This document shows positions 33,310 through 40,269 of a stretch of 64,000 bases of DNA, in pieces. Every line of letters starts with the position of its first letter. The stretch's first letter is position 1. The translations under genes and the position numbers were made by a program. This DNA is from Cryobacterium suzukii (lineage in GTDB: Bacteria; Actinomycetota; Actinomycetes; Actinomycetales; Microbacteriaceae), in assembly GCF_004403185.1 (NCBI RefSeq), contig NZ_SOHJ01000007.1, positions 124,001 through 188,000 on the forward strand. Direction: 5' to 3'. A model generated the notes under the pieces. The model worked only from the letters and a program-made list of their open reading frames with translations. It made no database searches and was not told where the DNA came from.

Positions 33310-33338
33310 GAGTCACTTCTAACGTCAATGACTGAGTG

Positions 33339-33365
33339 AGTATATTTACTTTATCAGTAATAAAG
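33339..33365 (-). promoter_or_regulatory. AT-rich promoter and inverted repeat upstream of fic
   Basis: On the minus strand TATACT (33344-33339) fits a -10 box. Immediately upstream is CTTTAT-CAGTA-ATAAAG (33349-33365), a 6-bp inverted repeat between the expected -10 and -35. A repressor, possibly the Fic winged helix itself, could bind there. The AT content stands out sharply against the GC-rich surroundings. Confidence 0.45.
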
Positions 33366-33399
33366 GTGATTCAGCCCGCTGGCGCTTCCGCTTGTGCGT

Positions 33400-33527
33400 T
33401 TTGCAGATGGACGTCGGCGAGTACGCGAGGCAAGTCCTGCCTCTACGTGAAACGCCTCGACGCCGTCGACCTCGACCTCGTCGAACGGCTATTTCAGGAG
33501 GCCTGGACGGCGCTGCACCCCGAATAA
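33400..33527 (+). pseudogene. DUF1801 C-terminal fragment
   Basis: The last 32 codons read GKSCLYVKRLDAVDLDLVERLF, the conserved end of DUF1801 proteins (GKSCLYVKRL.dVDl..L). A matching upstream piece (VGEYAR) is in another frame. At most one quarter of the usual 120-140 residues remains. Confidence 0.65.
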
Positions 33528-33556
33528 CTCCGCCCGCCGACCCGTTGGCCGAGTCC

Positions 33557-34330
33557 TTACGGCGCTTCAACAGCCACACGGAAGATCAGTTCCGTGCCGC
33601 TCGCTGTGAGGTCGACGGATATCGTGGCCGATACGTGCGCGCCAATGGCATCCGCCGGGCCAATCCGCGCGGAGTACCGATCCCCCTGCGTCGTGCGCTG
33701 GTCCACCACAAGATCCGACTCGAGTTGAGCGAGGTCTGCCTCCGTCCAGCCGAAGTTCGGGCCCAGCCGTTCAAGTAGTGCGAAGGCCTCTCCGTACTCG
33801 CCGTTTCCCGCGTACGTGGCCTCGACGGCAACGGTGTGATCGTTCTCCGACCAGACCGTGAAAGAGTCCACGGCGTCCAGGATGAATGCCCCCTCTGGCC
33901 CCAATACGCGGATCTCCAGGGGACGCAGCGGTGTCGTCACGGTTTCACCGCTGGCCGGAAGTCCGAGGTCAGAGGGTGGTGTCGCATCCGGTCGAAGTTG
34001 CATCTTGACGACACCCGATCGAGTGAAGTAATCGACGCCAGGTTTCGTGAAGGTCGACATGCCGTCGGTTGCCGTTTGGTCTGCGCTGGGGGCGGTGACC
34101 GGTACGGCCCACCACGACCCGTTGACTCTGGCGGTGATGAACCCGACACCACAAATAATGACGACCAGGAGGGCTGCGGGTATCCACGCACGACGTGCCC
34201 GCTTTCTAGCGAGCGCGGCAACGGATGTCCCGCCGGACACCGAATCGCCGAGTTTCACTGGGAACTCACGGCGATGAGGCACTGCGTCAGGGCGCCTCTC
34301 GGGGCCGCGATGCTCCGAATACACACGCAC
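33557..34330 (-). CDS. membrane-anchored protein of unknown function
   Basis: 257 residues: a basic cytoplasmic N-terminus of about 45 residues (ALARKRARRAW), one membrane segment (IPAALLVVIICGVGFITA), and an outer domain of about 190 residues. That domain contains TPLRPLEIRVLGPEGAFILDAVDSFTVW, TVAVEATYAGNGEYGEAFALLERLG and a C-terminal strand GTELIFRVAVEA. It is compatible with a beta-rich extracytoplasmic domain. No family is recognised. It stands alone, followed downstream by the DUF1801 remnant. Confidence 0.7.
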   Translation of the reverse strand: MRVYSEHRGPERRPDAVPHRREFPVKLGDSVSGGTSVAALARKRARRAWIPAALLVVIICGVGFITARVNGSWWAVPVTAPSADQTATDGMSTFTKPGVDYFTRSGVVKMQLRPDATPPSDLGLPASGETVTTPLRPLEIRVLGPEGAFILDAVDSFTVWSENDHTVAVEATYAGNGEYGEAFALLERLGPNFGWTEADLAQLESDLVVDQRTTQGDRYSARIGPADAIGAHVSATISVDLTASGTELIFRVAVEAP

Positions 34331-34905
34331 AGACTCACGATCGACCCCCGTCGGTTAGCGCCAGAGTATCAGGCGTGGCCGGGTTCGTGATCCGGCGTCG
34401 GGCCGGGACGGACGGGTGCTGCCCCCACTGGGATTTGAAACCAAACGTGGCCCCAATCAGGGCCCGGCGGCCGCCCAACTTCCGCGTAAAATCAACGATC
34501 CGTGATCACCATGCGAGGCTCACAATCACGCACTTCTGCCGCGTTTGTGGGCAAAATGTGGGCAAGCCGATGGATGATGGATCGGCTGAGTGAGGTCCGG
34601 GCGGACGGAGGTTCGCCCGCCGGCCCACCCGTGAGGCGTGTCCCGCCGGGCGAAACGCCGGCTTCGTGTGACCTCGGATGATGGCGCACACGACGTGTCG
34701 ACATAGGCGAGCGCCAAGACTCTCCCTAGGACCAATCCGCAGCGCACGCACTACCGTTGCCGTGGACCATAAGGGGCGATCGACGGTGCGGACAGGTGTG
34801 AAGCCAATCGCGAGGGGCGCCCGAGCTGATTTACCCGCACGGGGAACCCCCTGCGCGACGGATCCGCGGCCAATCGGGCCGATTGCCGAGCGCCCAGATT
34901 CTGGT
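34331..34905. other. 575-base region without a gene; tRNA-3'-end-like fragment and one copy of the 12-bp motif
   Basis: No open frame here looks coding. Read on the minus strand, 34446-34418 resembles the T-arm and acceptor end of a tRNA (GGTTTCAAATCCCAG then TGGGGGCAGCA). It lacks a matching 5' half and one T-stem pair is mismatched. The motif gaaccccctgcg occurs near 34845. Several GC-rich hairpins (for example gcgggcgaacctcc on the minus strand) are present but not clearly terminators. Confidence 0.45.
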
Positions 34906-35727
34906 TCAGTGGGGGGACCGTAGCTGGTCGCCCGGCTGGAGCGCCGTGCCGGCTGCGCACCCGAGCTCTCCGGGCTGAAGCAGAATCTTGGGCACCTGCA
35001 ACACCTGCACGCCGTCGACGTCTCGTTTCACGAGCAGGCAGTCGTCCCCATCGCCCATCGCGAAGCCGATGTCGCCGTCGACTACCGTCGCCTCGGGATC
35101 GAATGCGACCTCACGCTCACCGGTCGGCTGCGGCATCCGCTTGACGATCTCGGCGACTATGTCGTCAGCAGATGCCGCGGACGGCGCGTTTGTCAGCACC
35201 TCGACGACGAGAGCCTCCGCTCCGTCGGGAACAACGTCAACCAAGCGGGTGTCGACCGGAGGGGGGATGCGCTGTGCGTCCGGCGGGCAAACGATGTCGT
35301 GGGCGACCGCTGTGTCGTCGCTCCATTCGCCGGGCTCCTCGGTCGCGACGCCCCAGAAATCGAACTGCGACTCAAAGCAAGCGACGTGCGGCCCTTCGTT
35401 CGGGATGGGCTGTATCGTCGCACGAAACTGCAGCGCTCCAACTAGTTCGCCGTGGATCGCGCCGGGATATGGTTCGTAGCCGATCAACTCGACTACGGTC
35501 GATTTCTCGGTGTCGGTGTCCGCCAAGCGGGCATAGTCATCGATCACGTCCGTCCCCTCACGGTAGAGACCCCGAGAGACGTCAGCGACTGCCTTGCGCG
35601 CCGACACTTGTGACACCGCGTCCGACGCCGGGACTGCTCCCGCGCAACCAGTGAGCGTGCCGCACACCGCGAGGGACAACCATGCGACGGGGCTCGGACG
35701 GTGTCGGTTCGAAACGGAATGGCGCAC
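34906..35727 (-). CDS. lipoprotein of unknown function
   Basis: 273 residues from the GTG at 35727, with a lipoprotein signal peptide (SPVAWLSLAVCGTLTGC, lipobox LTGC, cysteine near residue 29). The mature protein has an acidic, mostly soluble domain: ARKAVADVSRGLYREGTDVIDDYARL, TVVELIGYEP, QFDFWGVATEEPGEWSDD, and a C-terminal IGFAMGDGDDCLLVKRDVDGVQVLQVPKILLQPGELGCAAGTAL. No family recognised. A longer start at 35781 would place an unusually long n-region before the hydrophobic core. Confidence 0.75.
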   Translation of the reverse strand: MRHSVSNRHRPSPVAWLSLAVCGTLTGCAGAVPASDAVSQVSARKAVADVSRGLYREGTDVIDDYARLADTDTEKSTVVELIGYEPYPGAIHGELVGALQFRATIQPIPNEGPHVACFESQFDFWGVATEEPGEWSDDTAVAHDIVCPPDAQRIPPPVDTRLVDVVPDGAEALVVEVLTNAPSAASADDIVAEIVKRMPQPTGEREVAFDPEATVVDGDIGFAMGDGDDCLLVKRDVDGVQVLQVPKILLQPGELGCAAGTALQPGDQLRSPH

Positions 35728-36231
35728 GTTGTTGATCAAACCACAAGTCGGCCGGATGTTGTTGCGTGGGGGATCGCCCACATCAGCACGGCGTCAACGC
35801 CGAAGGCGAAGTCAAGCGGTGGTAATCATGTCATCGACGGTACCGCGGCTCCCCGCCCGCAAGCCGGACGGTGACCGGGACACCTGTACGCATTTGACAC
35901 TCTTAAGATGATCCGCGTGGTTCCGGGAGTGCTCGATTCCCGTAAACCCCGGCCGAGAAAATGCCCGGTCAAGCGGGGGCTTAGCGGTACGGTCCAACAG
36001 CCTGACTGGGAGGTCTTTCGGCTGCGCGCGCGTATCCACCAACGAGCAGAATCTCCGGCTCAAAGGAATGTCGTCGTCAGTCTCGGCACTACGGCCGAGA
36101 GGACGTTCACCAATCAAGACCGCACCGGAACGAAGCGTGCCCGGCCAGGCCTTCGCGAGCGGCTCAAGACACACAGCCAAGCCCACACTGATCGCGACTA
36201 AACTAGGGACTTCGGTTTAAGGGGTGCGTGC
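35728..36231. other. 500-base region with no convincing gene; promoter of helD at its right end
   Basis: Overlapping open frames on both strands (35812-36186 minus, 35908-36201 plus) have no recognisable family and no ribosome site. TAAACT (36199-36204) is a plausible -10 for the HelD gene, whose GTG start is preceded by AAGGGG. Confidence 0.4.
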
Positions 36232-38457
36232 GTGATCGACCAGGAGCTTGTTCGAGAGCAGGACTATGTTCGGGCGCTGTATGAGCGGCTCGACGCGCTG
36301 CAGGAAGAGGCCGAAGGCCAGCTCAAAGCGGTGCGCCGCGTGGACGTCGGCGGTAACCACCAATCCCGCAGCGAACGCGATACCTTCGCTCGCCTCTACG
36401 AGGACCGCATCGTGCAATTGCGTGAGGTCGACGACCGACTTGCCTTCGGCCGGCTCGAAACCATGCCAGACGACTCCGGTGACTCGGTCTACCGCTATAT
36501 CGGCCGGGTGGGTTTGCGTGACGAGGATCACAAGCCGCTGCTTCTCGACTGGCGCGTGCCACAGGCGAGCGCTTTCTACCAGGCCACCGCCGCCACGCCG
36601 CTCGGCGCCAGGGCCCGCCGCCACCTGCTCTCCAAGGGGCGCAATATCATCCGCATCGAAGACGAAATTCTCGATGCCGCCCTGCTCGCCGACCCTGAAG
36701 CCAGCACTCACCAGGGGGAGGGCGCCCTGCTCGCGGCGCTCACCGCGCAACGCACCGGACACATGTCCGACATCGTCTCAACCATTCAGGCGGAGCAGGA
36801 CCGCATCATCCGCTCGGAGCTGGCCGGTGTTCTCGTCGTGCAAGGTGGTCCAGGCACCGGCAAGACCGCCGTGGCGCTGCACCGTGCCGCCTACCTGCTG
36901 TACACGCACCGAGATCGCCTGCGCGACAGCGGCGTACTCATCATCGGCCCGTCGCGTTCCTTTCTGCAGTACATCGAGGCCGTGCTGCCCTCCCTCGGCG
37001 AAACTGGTGTTGTGCTGGCCTCGGTTGGGCAGCTCTTTCCCGGCGTCGAAGCGACCAAAGAGGATGCCCCGGCCGTCGCGGCCCTTAAAGGCCAGGCGTT
37101 CATGGCCGACCTCATCGCGCGGGCCGTGCATTCCCGGCAGCGCACCCCTTCGGCCCCGCAGCAGCTGGTGGTGAACGGCGACCGCATCGTGCTGCAGCCC
37201 GAGCTCGTCGCCAGTGCGATCGCACGCGCTCGCGGCACCGGTAAGACTCACAACGAGGCCAGGGTCACGTTCGTGAAGACCGCTATCAACGCGCTCTCCC
37301 GGGTCTGGCTCGAGCAACTGCAAAGCCAGGGCCGTTCGATGGACGAGACCGACCTGCCCATGCTGCGCGAAGACCTACGTTTGGCCGACGATGTGCGGAT
37401 CGCGCTCAACAGCGCCTGGCTTCCGCTTACGCCGCAAAAAATGTTGCAAGATCTCTATGCGCGGCCGCAGTGGCTGGAGGAGCTGACTCCGCGCTGGCGC
37501 TTCGCCCAGCGCAAGCTGTTGGCGCGGCCGCGGGACGCTGAGTTCACGATCGCCGACATTCCACTCCTCGATGAGGCGGCGGAGCTGCTCGGTGAATATA
37601 ACGCGGTCGACCAGGCGAAGAAGCGTGCGCTCAAGGAACAGCGAAAGCGCGACGTTGAGAATGCCGAAACGGCCATTGAAAACATGCAGGTGAAGGGCCT
37701 GGTCAACGCAAAGGACCTCGCCGCCAGCTTCGCCGAACTCGATGAACGCGCAACGACCAGCGAGCGTGCCGCGCGGGATCGCAGTTGGACGTACGGCCAC
37801 GTCGTCATTGACGAGGCCCAGGAACTCTCCCCGATGCAGTGGCGGCTGGTGTTGCGGCGTGGTCCGCGTCGGTCGTTCACGATCGTCGGTGACATCGCGC
37901 AGGCGGCGAGTGCTGCGGCATCCGCCAGCTGGAAAGAGGCATTGCAGCCGGTGCTTGACGGCTCGCCCGAAGCCGATCGCTGGCGACTCGAAGAATTGAC
38001 CGTGAACTATCGCACGCCGAGTCAGATCGCTACGGCGGCCGAGACTGTCGCGATGTCGCACCGGTTGCCGATCACGCCGTCCCGTACGGTGCGGTCGAGC
38101 GAGTGGCCGGTCGAAACGGTAGCGGATGCCGCGGTCGCGGTGCGCAGCGACCTGGCGCTCGGCGCCGGCGGCACCCTCGCCGTAATCGTCGTCGACGCCG
38201 CTCTCGACGACCTTGAATCCACCCTGCGCGCTGAATTCGGCGATCTGCTCGGCGTCGGGGCGCTCGGCCTCAGCCGCGAGATCGCGCTGCTCACGCCGCA
38301 GGATGCCAAGGGGCTGGAATTCGATGCGGTCATCGTCGTTGACCCGGCTGCGATTCTCGCGGCCTCCGAGCGTGGCGCCGGCGCGCTCTATGTAGCGATG
38401 ACCCGGCCCACGCAGCGGCTGTATCTCGTGGGGGACGCGCCGCTCGGTCGCTCATAA
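36232..38457 (+). CDS. helD: HelD-family RNA polymerase recycling ATPase (UvrD/Rep-like)
   Basis: 741 residues from a GTG with AAGGGG seven bases before it. The N-terminal arm is a long charged coiled coil (QELVREQDYVRALYERLDALQEEAEGQL). Superfamily 1 motifs follow: Walker A GGPGTGKT (about 205-212), motif II region VVIDEAQELSPMQW, motif III FTIVGDIAQAA, motif IV-V ELTVNYRTP and DAKGLEFDAVIVVDP, motif VI LYVAMTRPTQRLYLVGD. This layout matches actinobacterial (class II) HelD proteins, which pry DNA or RNA out of stalled RNA polymerase and can protect it from rifampicin. The specific role here is inferred from the family. Confidence 0.9.
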   Translation: MIDQELVREQDYVRALYERLDALQEEAEGQLKAVRRVDVGGNHQSRSERDTFARLYEDRIVQLREVDDRLAFGRLETMPDDSGDSVYRYIGRVGLRDEDHKPLLLDWRVPQASAFYQATAATPLGARARRHLLSKGRNIIRIEDEILDAALLADPEASTHQGEGALLAALTAQRTGHMSDIVSTIQAEQDRIIRSELAGVLVVQGGPGTGKTAVALHRAAYLLYTHRDRLRDSGVLIIGPSRSFLQYIEAVLPSLGETGVVLASVGQLFPGVEATKEDAPAVAALKGQAFMADLIARAVHSRQRTPSAPQQLVVNGDRIVLQPELVASAIARARGTGKTHNEARVTFVKTAINALSRVWLEQLQSQGRSMDETDLPMLREDLRLADDVRIALNSAWLPLTPQKMLQDLYARPQWLEELTPRWRFAQRKLLARPRDAEFTIADIPLLDEAAELLGEYNAVDQAKKRALKEQRKRDVENAETAIENMQVKGLVNAKDLAASFAELDERATTSERAARDRSWTYGHVVIDEAQELSPMQWRLVLRRGPRRSFTIVGDIAQAASAAASASWKEALQPVLDGSPEADRWRLEELTVNYRTPSQIATAAETVAMSHRLPITPSRTVRSSEWPVETVADAAVAVRSDLALGAGGTLAVIVVDAALDDLESTLRAEFGDLLGVGALGLSREIALLTPQDAKGLEFDAVIVVDPAAILAASERGAGALYVAMTRPTQRLYLVGDAPLGRS

Positions 38458-38468
38458 TCTCGGCGCCA

Positions 38469-38489
38469 CTGACCTGAACACGCGGTCAG
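38469..38489 (+). terminator. weak hairpin after helD
   Basis: CTGACC and GGTCAG form a 6-bp stem around a nine-base loop, 12 bases after the stop. There is no T-run, so the terminator is doubtful. Confidence 0.3.
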
Positions 38490-38582
38490 GGGCGACGTCG
38501 AAGGCGAAGGCGGGCACCGAGTCTTTCAGTCGTCGTGCCGAGCAGCCTTTGGCGATCGTGCATCGTATGTATCTCGCAAAAA

Positions 38583-38636
38583 ATCTCAGATAATTACTGA
38601 GATCTTCTCGCCTTTAGGGGCGATTTGGGCTATAAT
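38583..38636 (+). promoter_or_regulatory. promoter of the DUF222/HNH gene with upstream inverted repeat
   Basis: A perfect -10 box TATAAT occupies 38631-38636, placing transcription start near 38643 and supporting the ATG at 38662 over the earlier ATG at 38638. Upstream, ATCTCAG-ATAATTA-CTGAGAT (38583-38603) is a perfect 7-bp inverted repeat with a seven-base spacer, a candidate operator. No good -35 is seen. Confidence 0.55.
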
Positions 38637-38661
38637 TGTGGATGAAGGAGGCACCGACGCC

Positions 38662-40209
38662 ATGACCCTCACCGCCCCGCCCGCCGCAGCCGGTTCTGTG
38701 CCGGAACCCGAGGGTTCCCGGGTTGCGGTCATTGGTCAGGCCGGTGCATTGCTGGGCTCCGTTTTGGACGGAACACGGTTTGGTTACCTCGATGATGCTG
38801 AGGCCGTCGCGGTGTTGGCGGCGTTGGAAGAGCTGGGTCGCAGGGTTGATGGTGCAAGACTACGAGCCACCACCGACATCGGGGTTCGTGCCGAAACCGA
38901 CCTGGGCAATGGGTCGCTCGCCTATAGAAACGGATGCCGTACCCGGATCGAATTCATCACCCAGCTCGCTGGTATCTCCGGCCGCGAAGCCAAACGCCGC
39001 CTGAAACTGGGCGAGACCGTCGTGGAACGCACGCCGATGGGCCTGCCGGTGCCAGCCCGATACTCGGTCATCGCCGCCGGCCTCAGCAGCGGGGAGCTCG
39101 GGGTGGAATCGGCAGAGATCATCGCCACCACGTTGACCGCGCTGCACGGGAAAGTCCTGCAGGACGACCTCGACCATGTTGAACGTGCCCTCGTCGCCAC
39201 CGCCACCGGCGCGATCACGCCGGAGACCGCTGGACTGCCCGGGGCAGGCGTTCGCTTCGCGCCCGATGTACTGCGCGCCCAGGCCCTGGAGTGGCAGGGC
39301 CGGCTCGACCCCGACGGCACCGTCCCCAGTGACGACGTGACGGAGGCCACAAGCACGCTCACGTTTGGGCTGCTGCGCAACGGGCTCTACCCGCTGCGTG
39401 CCGACGTCACTCCCGAGCTGCGCGGCATCATGGACACCCTTTTCGACACCTACCTGTCCGCCCGGTCGCGCACGCCTCGGTTCGAACCGACCGAATCCGT
39501 TGACGACACCGGTACCGAGCTGGACGGCGTCGACGTTACTGACCCGAACGCCGACACCGAGCGCTTCAGCGCCGACCCGTTCACCGGGGACACCCGCTAC
39601 GACGGCGACCGCCGCACCGCCGGCGAGAAACGCGCCGACATCCTCCGCTCCGTATTCGAAGCTGCCGCCCGCGATCCGAAAACCCCGACCATGGGCGGCG
39701 CCGCCCCCACCGTGATGATTCACGTCAATGCCGCCGACCTCGACCAGGGCCGCGGCGTCGGCTGGATCGACGGCATCGAAGCGCCCGTATCGTTGCGCCG
39801 CGTGAAAGAAGCCATCTGCGCCGGCGGCACCCAAAAAATCATCGTTGGCACCAACGGCGACATCCTCCACCTCGCCGACAAAATGCGCTGCTTCAGCCCG
39901 AAGCAACGAGCCGCGATCGCCGCCCGCGACGAAGGCTGCATCATCCCCGGCTGCACCACCCCCGCCCGCTGGTGCGAAGTCCACCACATACACCCCCACC
40001 ACCAGGGCGGACCAACCACCATCACCAACGGCACCCTGTTGTGCTGGTTCCACCACCACACCATCGACACCAGCGGCTGGAACATCCGCATGATCAACGG
40101 CAGACCCCAAATACGCGGGCCACTGCTGTGGGACCCGACCCAAACCTGGCGGCCAGCCCACACCCACCGCGCCAACACCCCCAGCCCAGAACCACCCTGG
40201 CGCACCTAG
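38662..40209 (+). CDS. DUF222 / HNH endonuclease-domain protein (13E12 repeat family)
   Basis: 515 residues from the ATG at 38662 (GAAGGAGG about ten bases upstream). The DUF222 region fills roughly 40-330 (RVDGARLRATTDIGVRAETDLG, RLKLGETVVERTPMGLPVPARY, RADVTPELRGIMDTLFDTYL). An acidic linker and then an HNH nuclease-like domain follow: CIIPGCTTPARWCEVHHIHPHHQGGPT and NGTLLCWFHHHTID, with zinc-knuckle cysteines and the catalytic histidines. These proteins are repeated many times in actinobacterial genomes and have no proven function; some reside in mobile elements. It sits alone between helD and an S9 peptidase. Confidence 0.9.
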   Translation: MTLTAPPAAAGSVPEPEGSRVAVIGQAGALLGSVLDGTRFGYLDDAEAVAVLAALEELGRRVDGARLRATTDIGVRAETDLGNGSLAYRNGCRTRIEFITQLAGISGREAKRRLKLGETVVERTPMGLPVPARYSVIAAGLSSGELGVESAEIIATTLTALHGKVLQDDLDHVERALVATATGAITPETAGLPGAGVRFAPDVLRAQALEWQGRLDPDGTVPSDDVTEATSTLTFGLLRNGLYPLRADVTPELRGIMDTLFDTYLSARSRTPRFEPTESVDDTGTELDGVDVTDPNADTERFSADPFTGDTRYDGDRRTAGEKRADILRSVFEAAARDPKTPTMGGAAPTVMIHVNAADLDQGRGVGWIDGIEAPVSLRRVKEAICAGGTQKIIVGTNGDILHLADKMRCFSPKQRAAIAARDEGCIIPGCTTPARWCEVHHIHPHHQGGPTTITNGTLLCWFHHHTIDTSGWNIRMINGRPQIRGPLLWDPTQTWRPAHTHRANTPSPEPPWRT

Positions 40210-40269
40210 CCAAGCCGCGCCACTAATGGGAGCACGAGGCTGGGCATCCGCATCGGCTAGCCTGCAATC

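Noticed and set aside
34480-34660. Possible phage integrase C-terminal remnant
   Set aside because: One frame ends with a VGKMWA-like string reminiscent of integrase tails, but no catalytic Arg-His-Tyr context is present, so it was not annotated.
35812-36201. Overlapping open frames on both strands upstream of helD
   Set aside because: No ribosome sites, no family pattern, and the two frames exclude each other; recorded as non-coding.
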